Assembly: GCF_000506985.1 (NCBI RefSeq)
Contig: NZ_KI650980.1
Location: 248,001 to 312,000 of the forward strand
Length of the DNA stretch: 64,000 bases
Direction: 5' to 3'
DNA from: Advenella kashmirensis W13003
GTDB lineage: Bacteria > Pseudomonadota > Gammaproteobacteria > Burkholderiales > Burkholderiaceae_B
Shown here: positions 18,462 through 27,366 of the stretch, piece by piece
Layout of the letters: each line of letters opens with the position of its first letter
How positions within the stretch are numbered: the first letter of the stretch is position 1
Made by a program: the position numbers and the translations under genes
The notes under the pieces: generated by a model
The model's input: only the letters and a program-made list of their open reading frames with translations
What the model was told of the DNA's origin: nothing
The model's database searches: none

Positions 18462-20162
18462 ATGACCGAGCAGCCCGACCTGCATCCTTGCAGAAAATAT
18501 GCATACCCTCTTCAGGCGCAAGCGCGCTTGCTGCTGCGCCCCTCGCTGGTCGCGAGCGCGCTGCTGCTTGCCTTGCACGCGCCGTTTGCCCAGGCCGATA
18601 CCGTAAAAGCGGACTCACGTATCGACCGGGTCATTGTGTATCCGGACAGGGCGATGATTCACCGCGTCGCCAGTCAGTCCATCGCGGCAGGCGAACACGA
18701 ACTGGTCTTTGCAAACCTGCCGGCAGATATCGACGAAAACTCACTGCAATTTAATGCCGACGCCGCCAATGCCGGGCTTCAGATACTGCATGTGTCCAGC
18801 ACGCCGGACTACCAGCAAGCCGGGCAGTCTGACGGTGTGACCGAAGTCAATCGCCAGATTGAAGCGCTGGATCGGCAACTTGGGCAGTTGGATGATCAGA
18901 TCAAACTGGATGATAACCAGATCGCATTCATTCGCCACTATCAGGATGGTCATAGCGTGCAGGGGCGGGATGTGCCGCCGCTGTCGCGCGACGCTTTTCT
19001 GGACCTCATGTCGTTTACCGGCGAACACTTGCTTGGGGCCCTGCAGACTCGCCGTGAGCATGCGCAACAAAAGGATCAGGTGCTGTCGCGCCGTAAAGTG
19101 CTGGAACAGCGTCGTGAGCAGATCGATCAGAACGGGACAAACGAAACTCGTAAAGTCATCGTGACACTACGGGCCGCGAAGCCGGCAACCGTCAATAGTG
19201 TGTTGAGCTACGTGGTGCCCGGTGCATCGTGGCGGCCGGTCTATGACGCGCGATACGATTCGGCCGACGGCAAACTGTCCCTGCAATATTTTGGCCAGGT
19301 CAGCCAGCAAACCTCCGAAGACTGGTCAGACGTGAGCCTGACCTTATCCACCGCCCAGCCGGTAACGGGGGTCGCTTTGCCGCATCTGGAACCCTGGCGT
19401 GTTGACGTTGCGGTACCCCGGCGTCCAATGCCCGCGCCCATGCGCAGCATGAGCGCCAGACAGTCGGCGATGGCTGAAGGCGGCGCACCTGCCATGGAGA
19501 TGGCCGATGCCGCCAGCTATGAGACAGCCACCCCGCAAAGCAGTGCGACCAACACCACGTTCGAGGTGCCGGGCAAGCAGACCATTGCAGCGGGTGGGCA
19601 ACAGCAGCGCGTGGCGCTCACGACGCTGTCAGAACCCGCCAAACTGTCCTACGAACTTGTTCCCTCCGAGGCTGCTGCGGTATTTGCTACGGTGAAAATC
19701 AACAACGACAAGGACTTTCCGCTACTGGCCGGCAATGTCAACGCCTTCTTTGATAATGAATTTGTGGCCTCGTCCGACATGAAAACCATTTTTCCCAAAG
19801 AGGAACTGGAGCTGGCGCTGGGCGTGGATCAGGCCATTTCAGTCAAGCGTGAGCCGCTGCAACGGTTCACCGAGTCTACGGGTCTGACAGGCAGCGGAAC
19901 CCGTCTGACCTATGAATACAAAACCCTGATTCGCAATAACCGGGGGCAGCCTGTCGAGCTGGTCCTGCATGACCGCTTTCCGGTCTCCGGGGACGAGAAA
20001 ATTGATATCAAGCGCCTGGAACCGTCGGGCAGTGATCTGGCGCTCAAGGGCGATGGTCGTTACGCGCAAAAGCTGTCGCTGGCGGCTGGAGAAGAGCGTG
20101 CCGTTCTTCTGAAATTCTCGGTCCAGTTTCCGAAAAACCTGGATGTAGAGGGATTGCCCTGA
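18462..20162 (+). CDS. DUF4139/DUF4140 family secreted protein (MuiA-like)
   Basis: A 566-residue protein of the mucoidy-inhibitor A-like family, function unknown. The first 30 residues are polar and basic; a signal peptide then follows (LVASALLLALHAPFAQA, cut before DTVKAD). The N-terminal DUF4140 region (SRIDRVIVYPDRAMIHRV, LVFANLPADIDENSLQF) is followed by a long helical segment of about 100 residues likely to form a coiled coil (VNRQIEALDRQLGQLDDQI). The DUF4139 domain begins at GASWRPVYDARYD. The gene stands alone between recO and a bidirectional terminator. The coiled-coil plus beta-domain layout suggests an envelope structural or assembly role, but that is inference. Confidence 0.85.
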   Translation: MTEQPDLHPCRKYAYPLQAQARLLLRPSLVASALLLALHAPFAQADTVKADSRIDRVIVYPDRAMIHRVASQSIAAGEHELVFANLPADIDENSLQFNADAANAGLQILHVSSTPDYQQAGQSDGVTEVNRQIEALDRQLGQLDDQIKLDDNQIAFIRHYQDGHSVQGRDVPPLSRDAFLDLMSFTGEHLLGALQTRREHAQQKDQVLSRRKVLEQRREQIDQNGTNETRKVIVTLRAAKPATVNSVLSYVVPGASWRPVYDARYDSADGKLSLQYFGQVSQQTSEDWSDVSLTLSTAQPVTGVALPHLEPWRVDVAVPRRPMPAPMRSMSARQSAMAEGGAPAMEMADAASYETATPQSSATNTTFEVPGKQTIAAGGQQQRVALTTLSEPAKLSYELVPSEAAAVFATVKINNDKDFPLLAGNVNAFFDNEFVASSDMKTIFPKEELELALGVDQAISVKREPLQRFTESTGLTGSGTRLTYEYKTLIRNNRGQPVELVLHDRFPVSGDEKIDIKRLEPSGSDLALKGDGRYAQKLSLAAGEERAVLLKFSVQFPKNLDVEGLP

Positions 20163-20180
20163 TTGTTGAGGGATTACCCT
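20148..20180 (+). repeat. Short direct repeat across the DUF4139 gene end
   Basis: GAGGGATTGCCCT (20148-20160) and GAGGGATTACCCT (20168-20180) repeat with a 20-base period and one mismatch, spanning the stop codon at 20160-20162. It looks like a small local duplication. Confidence 0.5.
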
Positions 20181-20200
20181 CGCCATTGAGGCGTGCAGCA

Positions 20201-20229
20201 AAAAGCCGGAGATGAACTCCGGCTTTTTT
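20201..20229. terminator. Bidirectional rho-independent terminator
   Basis: AAAAGCCGGAG and CTCCGGCTTTT form a perfect 11-base stem around ATGAA, with extra T's on the right and A's on the left. It ends the DUF4139 gene and could also serve the convergent Bug-receptor gene. Confidence 0.85.
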
Positions 20230-20307
20230 CACTTCTGATACTGTTGGAGCATAGCCCGGAGGATGCAGGCAAAACCCTATGCCTTGTCCTCTGGCCGGCT
20301 TGGCAGG

Positions 20308-21294
20308 TTACTGAGGCTGAACACCTGCTTTTTTGAACAGTTCTGCCCATACGGGGATCTGTTCTTTGACTTTGGCGTCCAGGGCTTCAGGCGTTGCCTG
20401 GTCTGACAGGATCGTGGCACCCAGGGCATCCATGCGCTCTTTGAATTTGGGGCTTGCCAGTCCGTCCTTGAGTGCGGCCTGCAGTTTGGCGACGACATTA
20501 TCCGGTGTTTTGGCCGGTACCCACATGCCGTGCCAGATGCCGACGTTGAAATCCTTGAATCCTTCTTCCTGCATGGTCGGCAGATCAGGCAACTGGGCAT
20601 TGCGTTTATCGCTGGTAATGGCGTAGGCCTTGACCGTTTTTGCTTTGATATGCTGGGTGGTATTGGTGGTCTGATCGCACAGCAGATCGACCTGTTTGCC
20701 CAGCAGGTCATTCATGGCAGGACCGGCGCCTTTATAAGGGACCGTCAGCAGTTTGACGCCCAGCGTGTCCATCAGCATGGTGCCGCACAAATGACTGGCG
20801 GCGCCCACACCGGCGTTGGCCAGCGTGACTTTATCCTGATTGGCTTTGAGGTATTCCACCAGCTCTTTCATGTTATTGGCCGGGAAATCAGCACGTGCGA
20901 CCAGGGTCATGGGAACATCGACCACCAGGCCTACCGGCCGGAAGCTTTTCTCGGGGTCATAGCCCAGGCGCTTATACAGCGACGGGGCAGTCGAAAATCC
21001 GATATGCATCAGCAGGACATCGTAGCCATCTGGCTTGGCGTTGGCAACCTGCGTCGTGCCGATGGTGCCGCCTGCGCCCGCCTTGTTTTCGATGACCACT
21101 GTCTGGCCCAGCGACTTTTGCATCGCTTCGCCCAGAGAGCGGGCAACGTTGTCTGTCGGGCCGCCCGCTGTGAACGGTATAATCATGGATACGGGATGGT
21201 CTGGGTAATCTGCCGCCATGGCGGTGCCGCCAGTGAGTGCAAAGGCCAGCGCCACATGGCGGAGCAAGCGAGCGTTTTTCAGTGTATGTAGCAT
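20308..21294 (-). CDS. Tripartite tricarboxylate transporter receptor (Bug/TctC family)
   Basis: A periplasmic substrate-binding protein of 328 residues with a signal peptide cut after GGTAMA. Family features are YPDHPVSMIIPFTAGGPTD at the mature N-terminus, VIENKAGAGGTIGT, and the late APAKTPDNVVAKLQ region. Such receptors bind carboxylates or related small molecules and are massively expanded in Bordetella and its relatives, often without adjacent transporter genes, as here. The substrate cannot be read from sequence. Confidence 0.9.
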   Translation of the reverse strand: MLHTLKNARLLRHVALAFALTGGTAMAADYPDHPVSMIIPFTAGGPTDNVARSLGEAMQKSLGQTVVIENKAGAGGTIGTTQVANAKPDGYDVLLMHIGFSTAPSLYKRLGYDPEKSFRPVGLVVDVPMTLVARADFPANNMKELVEYLKANQDKVTLANAGVGAASHLCGTMLMDTLGVKLLTVPYKGAGPAMNDLLGKQVDLLCDQTTNTTQHIKAKTVKAYAITSDKRNAQLPDLPTMQEEGFKDFNVGIWHGMWVPAKTPDNVVAKLQAALKDGLASPKFKERMDALGATILSDQATPEALDAKVKEQIPVWAELFKKAGVQPQ

Positions 21295-21576
21295 CTCTTT
21301 CCTGTATTTGTGTTTATTGCATCGAAACGTTGGCGTATGAACCAGCCGCTAAGTCTAGTCAGGATACCGTCAGTCGTCACTAGATAATTACCCTTAAATC
21401 ACTGATAACAGGGCATATTTTTGCCTGTAGCCAGCGTGGCAAGCCCGATCGGGTGCCCGCCGGACAACGGGAGCAGCGTCAGATGTGTCAGCCCTGCCGG
21501 AAATTGCCCCATTTTGGAGCATTCGTTATAATGAATTGGGATCAACCTCCCAAGTGGTACTGAGGAGTGCATAGCC

Positions 21577-22515
21577 ATGGGTTCGTCGAAGCCGCACGCG
21601 CCGGAGGCCATCCGTTATTGGCATGCGAATGTGCTTGGCGGCATCGACCTGTTGAAGGCAGATTGTATTACACACCGATTCGCCCGCCACGCACATGAAG
21701 AGTTCGTCATTGCCGTATTTGAGCGGGGCGCAGAGCAAATTGAAACAGAAGGGCGCTGCCTCACCGCGTCGGCTGGCTCCACACTGCTCATACCGCCAGG
21801 TATCGCGCATACCGGACACGCAGCAGATACAGAAGGATGGTCATACCGTGCGTTCTACCCGCAACCTGGCCTGATCCAGGAACTATGCGCCGACACGTTT
21901 CGATCAAAGATTCAATTGGGAATGATGCGTGTGGGGCTCTACGATGACAGGGCGCTGTTCGGGCGCCTGACCCAAACGCATCGCTGCCTGTCAGCAAATA
22001 ACTCCGGGCTTGATCACGCGGTAGCGTTGGTGGCTGCGCTGAGGTCTGTTTTTGTCTATGCCCACCCAGATTCGGAGATTAAAAAAGCAGGCAACGAGAA
22101 TCGGGCTGTCTGCATCGCACGCGAATTCATCGACGTCCACTACGGCGATCCAATCAATGGCGCCGAGATCGCCGCCATGGTGGGCCTGAGCTTGCCCCAT
22201 TTGATGCGGGCGTTCGTTGCCCAGATGGGCGTGCCCATCAACATCTACCTGACGTCGGTGCGCCTGGCTCATGCCCGCAAGCTGCTGCTCGCGGGTCACA
22301 GCGCGGCGAATGTGGCTGTGAGTGTCGGTTTCGTCGATCAAAGCCATTTGATTCGACGTTTTCGGGAGGCATTCGGAGTGACCCCCGGCAAGTATGTGCG
22401 TGATAGCGGTATATGCATACCTGGTTCGGGCTCCGAGCATAGCCGCGAGCGCGCCCATCACGAGCACGATGAAGGGCGGCGGCGTCTGCGCTTCGAGCGC
22501 AATCGCTGTACCTGA
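21577..22515 (+). CDS. AraC family transcriptional regulator
   Basis: A 312-residue regulator. The N-terminal cupin-like AraC_binding domain contains HRFARHAHEEFVIAVFERG and GSTLLIPPGIAHTG. The C-terminal double helix-turn-helix runs from about residue 175 to 275, with the signature FREAFGVTPGKYVRD. A 35-residue tail follows, rich in His, Arg and Glu, that the family does not normally have. It is preceded by a GAGGA ribosome-binding site. It is convergent with tdh and separated from it by 18 bases, so it need not regulate it. Its target is not evident. Confidence 0.9.
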   Translation: MGSSKPHAPEAIRYWHANVLGGIDLLKADCITHRFARHAHEEFVIAVFERGAEQIETEGRCLTASAGSTLLIPPGIAHTGHAADTEGWSYRAFYPQPGLIQELCADTFRSKIQLGMMRVGLYDDRALFGRLTQTHRCLSANNSGLDHAVALVAALRSVFVYAHPDSEIKKAGNENRAVCIAREFIDVHYGDPINGAEIAAMVGLSLPHLMRAFVAQMGVPINIYLTSVRLAHARKLLLAGHSAANVAVSVGFVDQSHLIRRFREAFGVTPGKYVRDSGICIPGSGSEHSRERAHHEHDEGRRRLRFERNRCT

Positions 22516-22533
22516 GATGCATGAGATGCAGCA

Positions 22534-23571
22534 TCAGGCCGGCAGGGCTTCCCAGTCCAGAATCACCTTGCCGCTTTGGCCGGAAAGCATGGCGTCAAAG
22601 CCTGCCTGGAATTCCGACGCCGGATAGCGGTGGGTGACGATGGGACTCAGATCAAGGCCACTTTGCAGCATCGCCACCATCTTGTACCAGGTCTCGAACA
22701 TCTCGCGGCCATAGATCCCCTTGATTTCAAGGCCTTTAAAAATGACCTGGTTCCAGTCGATGGCCGTGTTGGCGGGTGGAATACCCAGCAGGGCGATTTT
22801 CCCGCCGTGGTTCATACACGCCAGCATCGAGGTGAACGCGCTGGGTACCCCGGACATTTCCAGGCCCACATCGAACCCTTCGCTCATGTGCAGCGCTTCC
22901 ATCACGCCACGCAGGGTCTCCCGGTTGACATTCACGGCGCGTGTCGCGCCCATCTTGCGTGCCAGATCCAGTCGATAGTCATTCACGTCGGTGATGACGA
23001 CGTTGCGGGCGCCGACATGGCGCGCAATGGCGACTGCCATGATGCCGATGGGGCCCGCGCCTGTAATGAGGACATCTTCGCCCACGAGATTGAACGACAG
23101 TGCCGTGTGCGTTGCGTTGCCGAACGGATCGAAGATCGAGGCCAGATCGTCCGGGATGTCATCGGGGATCTTGAAGGCGTTAAAGGCCGGGATCACCAGA
23201 TATTCGGCAAACGCGCCTGGCCGATTGACACCTACACCAACGGTGTTGCGGCACAGATGGCGGCGACCTGCGCGGCAGTTGCGGCAGAAGCCGCAGGTGA
23301 TGTGACCCTCGCCGGAAACGCGATCGCCGATCTGGAAGCCACGCACCTCTTGACCTACCGCGACGATTTCGCCGACATACTCATGGCCGACGTGCATGGG
23401 AACGGGGATCGTTTTTTGCGCCCAGTCATCCCACTTCCAGATGTGGATGTCCGTGCCACAGATAGCGGTTTTTTTGATCTTGATGAGAACGTCGTTGTGA
23501 CCGACGTCCGGCTTTTCAACGTCGGTCAGTGTGAGACCAACGGAAGGCGTCAGTTTGGCCAGTGCTTTCAT
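22534..23571 (-). CDS. tdh: L-threonine 3-dehydrogenase
   Basis: Oxidises L-threonine with NAD+ to 2-amino-3-ketobutyrate. A 345-residue zinc-dependent medium-chain dehydrogenase. Catalytic zinc ligands lie in [19 protein letters not shown] and [10 protein letters not shown]. The structural zinc Cys cluster is [15 protein letters not shown], and the NAD-binding motif is GAGPIG. The closely spaced position after kbl (26 bases) makes the classic kbl-tdh operon, which turns threonine into glycine and acetyl-CoA. Confidence 0.97.
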   Translation of the reverse strand: MKALAKLTPSVGLTLTDVEKPDVGHNDVLIKIKKTAICGTDIHIWKWDDWAQKTIPVPMHVGHEYVGEIVAVGQEVRGFQIGDRVSGEGHITCGFCRNCRAGRRHLCRNTVGVGVNRPGAFAEYLVIPAFNAFKIPDDIPDDLASIFDPFGNATHTALSFNLVGEDVLITGAGPIGIMAVAIARHVGARNVVITDVNDYRLDLARKMGATRAVNVNRETLRGVMEALHMSEGFDVGLEMSGVPSAFTSMLACMNHGGKIALLGIPPANTAIDWNQVIFKGLEIKGIYGREMFETWYKMVAMLQSGLDLSPIVTHRYPASEFQAGFDAMLSGQSGKVILDWEALPA

Positions 23572-23597
23572 GATGGTGATTCCTTGATTAGACAGAG

Positions 23598-24800
23598 TCA
23601 GGTGATCGCACCGATGGCCTTGCCCGCTTTGGCGAAAGCGGCCACAGCCCGGTCAATCTGCTCGGTGGTATGCGCTGCGCTCATCTGCGTACGGATACGT
23701 GCCTTGCCCTTGGGGACAACAGGATAGGAGAAACCGACGACGTAAATGCCATCTTTCAGCAACGCATCGGCCATGCGGGAGGCCACTTGTGCATCGCCCA
23801 GCATGACAGGGATGATTGGATGGTCCTTGCCGGCCAGAGAGAAACCCAGCCGGCTCATCTCCTTGCGGAAGTGCTCGCCGTTTTCGCGCACGCGGTGACG
23901 CAGTTGTGCGCCTTCCGGGCTGCGCAGCAACGCCAGCACCCTGATCGAGGCAACGGCAATGGATGGCGCCAGGGTGTTCGAAAAAAGGTACGGACGAGAG
24001 CGCTGGCGCAGCAGTTCGATGATTTGCTTGTGGCCCGACGTGTAGCCTCCGGAGGCACCGCCCAGCGCCTTGCCCAGCGTCCCGGTGATGATGTCCACTC
24101 TGCCTTCCACGCCGCAGTATTCCGCCGTGCCGCGCCCGTTCTCCCCGACGAAGCCGACAGCATGCGAGTCGTCCACCATCACCAGCGCACCATATTTGTC
24201 GGCCAGATCGCAGATGGACTTCAGGTCGGCAATAATGCCGTCCATAGAGAAAACGCCATCGGTTGCGATCAGCTTGAAGCGTGCTCCGGCCGCCTCGGCT
24301 GCCTTCAGTTGAGCTTCGAGATCGGCCATGTCGTTGTTTCGATAGCGCAAGCGACTGGCCTTGCTCAGTCGCACACCGTCGATGATCGAGGCGTGGTTCA
24401 GTTCATCGGAAATGATCGCGTCTTCCTCTGTCAGCAGGGTCTCGAACAGACCGCCATTTGCATCGAAGCAACTGCCGTAGAGAATCGTGTCCTCTGTACC
24501 CAGGAATCCGGAAATGGCGGCTTCCAGTTGTTTGTGTACTGACTGTGTGCCGCAGATGAAGCGTACCGACGCCATACCAAAGCCATAGCGATCCAGCCCC
24601 TCCTGGGCGGAACGCAGAAGTCTCTGGTCATCGGCAAGGCCGAGGTAGTTGTTGGCGCAGAAGTTCAGCACATCCGCTCCGCAGGCCAGGTGAATTTGGG
24701 CCGCCTGCGGACTGTCGATCACACGTTCGGCCTTGTAGTAGCCATCCGCACGGATGTGGTCGAGGGTCGTGCTCAGGTGGGCAAGGAAGCGCTCGCGCAT
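23598..24800 (-). CDS. kbl: 2-amino-3-ketobutyrate coenzyme A ligase
   Basis: PLP enzyme that cleaves 2-amino-3-ketobutyrate with CoA into glycine and acetyl-CoA. 400 residues (alpha-oxoamine synthase family). The PLP Lys lies in [32 protein letters not shown] and [12 protein letters not shown] are also typical. The start ATG at 24800 follows a clear AGGAGA ribosome-binding site and matches the family N-terminus (MRERFLAHL). An in-frame ATG at 24869 would add 23 unrelated residues. First gene of the kbl-tdh operon. Confidence 0.97.
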   Translation of the reverse strand: MRERFLAHLSTTLDHIRADGYYKAERVIDSPQAAQIHLACGADVLNFCANNYLGLADDQRLLRSAQEGLDRYGFGMASVRFICGTQSVHKQLEAAISGFLGTEDTILYGSCFDANGGLFETLLTEEDAIISDELNHASIIDGVRLSKASRLRYRNNDMADLEAQLKAAEAAGARFKLIATDGVFSMDGIIADLKSICDLADKYGALVMVDDSHAVGFVGENGRGTAEYCGVEGRVDIITGTLGKALGGASGGYTSGHKQIIELLRQRSRPYLFSNTLAPSIAVASIRVLALLRSPEGAQLRHRVRENGEHFRKEMSRLGFSLAGKDHPIIPVMLGDAQVASRMADALLKDGIYVVGFSYPVVPKGKARIRTQMSAAHTTEQIDRAVAAFAKAGKAIGAIT

Positions 24801-24940
24801 AGGATCTCCTTGAGTTTTGCAATGCGAAAACTCAAGGATACCTGAAGGTGCGTTTGATGGATTGTACAATCATGACCCAAAGCGCCCGGCTGCATCCTGG
24901 GACTTGGGCCCGGCCGATTAAGCAGTTCGGTGATGCTCAT

Positions 24941-24961
24941 TTCCGAGACGCTGCCTCGGAA
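24941..24961. other. Small hairpin in the kbl upstream region
   Basis: TTCCGAG (24941-24947) and CTCGGAA (24955-24961) form a perfect 7-base stem with a 7-base loop, in the 212-base space between the terminator of the preceding minus-strand gene and kbl. It may belong to the kbl leader or be a regulator site; nothing else decides this. Confidence 0.3.
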
Positions 24962-25012
24962 TTTTCCAGGCGCAGTCCTTGAACTGCTATGGTTTTCTTG
25001 GATACTCAACGG

Positions 25013-25044
25013 TAAAAAAAACCACCACAGCAAATGTGTGGTGG
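25013..25044 (-). terminator. Rho-independent terminator after the BI-1-like gene
   Basis: On the minus strand CCACCACA pairs with TGTGGTGG (8 bases, loop GCAAATG) and is followed by eight T's (A's at 25014-25021 on the plus strand). It ends the gene at 25075-25767. Confidence 0.85.
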
Positions 25045-25074
25045 CAAGGTAAGATACGTGGCGCGAGCGCCGGA

Positions 25075-25767
25075 TTATTCGCGGCTGCCGCCGAAAATAC
25101 CCAGCAGGGCCAGCAGATTGGCAAAAACGTTGTAGATATCCAGATAAATGGCCAGCGTAGCCGAAATATAGTTGGTTTCGCCGCCATTGACCACGCGCTG
25201 CACATCCACCAGCATAAAGGCCGAGAAAATCACAATAGCCAGAATGGAGATGGTCAGGACCAGCGCTGGTATTTGCAGGAACATGTTGGCCAGTGCCGCC
25301 AGGAGCAGCACGACGGCACCAATAAACAGGGTTTTCTGCATACCCGTGAAATCACGCTTGCTGGTCGTGGCAATGGTGGCCATGACGCCGAAGATGGCGG
25401 CGGTACCGCCAAAGGCCAGCATAATCAGTTGTGCGCCGTTACGGAAATCAAGCACGTGGCCGATCAGACGCGAGAGCATCATGCCCATGAAAAAAGTAAA
25501 CAGCAGAAGCAGTCCGACGCCCAGCGAGCTGTTCTTGTTTTTTTCGATGGCAAACATCAGGCCGAAGGCACCCACCAGGAAAACGATGGTGGAAATGCCG
25601 GGGGCCAGCATGGCATTCAGGTTCAGCTGCAAGGCAAGGGCTGCACCCAGAACGGTGGGGATAAGGGAAGCCGCAAGCAGCCAGTACGTATTGCGCAACA
25701 CGCGGTTGCGCACCACCTGGCCCGGTGCATAGCCTTCCTGCGGTAAAGTCTGGCGCAAATCAGTCAT
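25075..25767 (-). CDS. Bax inhibitor-1/YccA family membrane protein
   Basis: A 230-residue inner-membrane protein with seven predicted membrane segments. It has the BI-1 family features: a Leu-rich NTYWLLAASLIPTVLGAAL first helix, FTFFMGMMLSRLIGHVL, and the closing NLLALLGIFGG. E. coli YccA is a modulator of the FtsH protease, and other family members are pH-dependent calcium leak channels. Single-gene transcription unit with its own terminator. Confidence 0.9.
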   Translation of the reverse strand: MTDLRQTLPQEGYAPGQVVRNRVLRNTYWLLAASLIPTVLGAALALQLNLNAMLAPGISTIVFLVGAFGLMFAIEKNKNSSLGVGLLLLFTFFMGMMLSRLIGHVLDFRNGAQLIMLAFGGTAAIFGVMATIATTSKRDFTGMQKTLFIGAVVLLLAALANMFLQIPALVLTISILAIVIFSAFMLVDVQRVVNGGETNYISATLAIYLDIYNVFANLLALLGIFGGSRE

Positions 25768-25893
25768 GGTTTCTCCAAAAACATTTCAGGTTTCTTGAAA
25801 TTCAGTATACATCAGACAGAAGATTTTTCTGACAGTTCCCTGAATTTTACCTGAAAAGAAAAAAATCCACAGAAATCAGTACTGTAAACTTAA

Positions 25894-26895
25894 TCAGTTC
25901 TGGCGGTATTTTGCAATGATTTCGGGGATCTCTTCCAGAAAACGTCGCTTCAGATAGTCATGCGACTCGTCCAGCAATTCGGTTACCAGCGCATCAATCT
26001 CCGCCTGCATGGCAGTAGCGGGATCGGCAACGCTGGCGGGTGTAGCGGCGGAAGCCAGCGCCTGCGGGCGTGACGGGGCACGAAACAGTGATGCATCGAA
26101 TGACGGGCGGCCTGCTGTGGGCTCGATCCGGTTCAGTGTGAAATCACGTTTGGCTACCTGGGCAAATGCGTCGTTTTCATCGTCAGACCAGACGTATAGC
26201 TCAGGTTTGTTATGCGGGTCCTGTCTGTTTTTCGCCGTGTTCAGAAACGGTGCATAATCCTGTGTCGTCGGATGTCCTGGCAATTCGGGTGCGGCGGTGG
26301 GGGAATGGATTTCAGGCGGGCGCTGCTGCGTCGCTGCAGAGACTGGGGGTTGCGCAGGCGGGACAGTGCGAGCAGGTGTTTGCGCTGTCGGGTGCGTTGC
26401 ATGGGTTGCCTGCGTCGTGCCTTGTGGTGCCGCAGGAGCTGGCATATGCGCTGATGGGTGGGTGGATGCATGCTCAGGCGTTTGCGCGTCAGTATGCGCA
26501 GCGGCGCGACGGGGGACTGACGGTGGCGGGGGAATATGGACGGCGGCCTTCTCGCGCTTCAGAAACGATGCCGGGCGATCTGGCGCGGCATCATCATGCG
26601 GTGTAGTTCGATCCTGCATAACGTGATCCGGTAATGCGCGATCCTGAAATCTGCGATCCGGGTTTGCTGACGATGCGCCTGAGGTGGTGGCGCTGCGGTT
26701 TGGGTCCGGAGTATAAAGCGTGTGGCGAACGGCCTCGCGTGTCTTGTCGGGCTCGGCCGGCAGCAGGACCGGAATATCGTCGTCGTCCAGGGCATCTGCC
26801 TGCCCGGCGTCGATCGAATGCAGATCCAGATGCGGCTCTTTCGCCTCGGGCGTAGACAGGGTATGGTCAGGGCGTTTTCTGAAAGTGATGGACAT
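25894..26895 (-). CDS. Disordered Pro/Ala/Thr/His-rich protein encoded after holC
   Basis: A 333-residue protein I do not recognise. Residues about 1-120 are charged; about 120-215 are low-complexity with many Pro, Ala, Thr and His (for example HPSAHMPAPAAPQGTTQA). A more ordered part begins near 220 (PELYVWSDDENDAFAQVA), and the last 45 residues form a likely amphipathic helix pair (MQAEIDALVTELLDE, YLKRRFLEEIPEIIAKY). GGAAGGAG precedes the ATG at 26895. It follows holC by 36 bases in the pepA-holC unit. The codon-rich opposite strand shows open frames, but the ribosome-binding site and operon position favour this one. A scaffold or linker role is only a guess. Confidence 0.75.
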   Translation of the reverse strand: MSITFRKRPDHTLSTPEAKEPHLDLHSIDAGQADALDDDDIPVLLPAEPDKTREAVRHTLYTPDPNRSATTSGASSANPDRRFQDRALPDHVMQDRTTPHDDAAPDRPASFLKREKAAVHIPPPPSVPRRAAAHTDAQTPEHASTHPSAHMPAPAAPQGTTQATHATHPTAQTPARTVPPAQPPVSAATQQRPPEIHSPTAAPELPGHPTTQDYAPFLNTAKNRQDPHNKPELYVWSDDENDAFAQVAKRDFTLNRIEPTAGRPSFDASLFRAPSRPQALASAATPASVADPATAMQAEIDALVTELLDESHDYLKRRFLEEIPEIIAKYRQN

Positions 26896-26931
26896 GTGAG
26901 GGACTCCTTCCGGTGATGGCGCCGGGCGTTG

Positions 26932-27366
26932 TCAGTGACTGGAAATGTTGTGGGCCCGGACATCGTGACCTGCCGCCGAGTATTGCTTGTAACGAAGGCG
27001 GGCGGCGGCCTTGTCCTGGTCATGGTTAGAGACAATTTCCAGTATGCGTTCGAATCGCTCCGTATAGGGCGGGCAGGCCAGATCCAGATTCAACAGCCAG
27101 GGAACCGCAATCCCGTCTTGCAGCGCGTCGGCGGGACTGTGGCGGGTCACCCGGACCGGGCTGTCGGGCGGAGTGCCGGGACCCACTTCATCGTGCGGAA
27201 TGAACAGAATATCTTCGAGCGCCCACAGCCGCCGTGAAAACACGGCAAGCCGTTTGGGGTCGGTGCAATAGATCAGCACTGGCTGACCCGCCTGGTATTG
27301 CTTGCGCACCACGTCGCAGGCCATGCCCAGGCGGTCGGCAGCACCGAAGGCAAAATCAATGCGCAT
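26932..27366 (-). CDS. holC: DNA polymerase III chi subunit
   Basis: Clamp-loader accessory subunit that links the replisome to SSB. 144 residues with the HolC pattern: RIDFAFGAADRLGMACDVV at the N-terminus, PVLIYCTDPKRLAVFSRRLWAL, FIPHDEVG, and NLDLACPP. The start codon lies inside the end of pepA (11-base overlap), the usual coupling of these two genes. Confidence 0.93.
   Translation of the reverse strand: MRIDFAFGAADRLGMACDVVRKQYQAGQPVLIYCTDPKRLAVFSRRLWALEDILFIPHDEVGPGTPPDSPVRVTRHSPADALQDGIAVPWLLNLDLACPPYTERFERILEIVSNHDQDKAAARLRYKQYSAAGHDVRAHNISSH

Noticed and set aside
22576-23727. 383-codon plus-strand open frame opposite tdh and part of kbl
   Set aside because: Mirror frame of genes with full catalytic motifs; composition not protein-like (many His, Asp and Gln without hydrophobic pattern).
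26009-26626. Several plus-strand open frames opposite the disordered-protein gene
   Set aside because: They arise from low-complexity, GC-biased sequence; the minus frame has the good ribosome-binding site and operon position.
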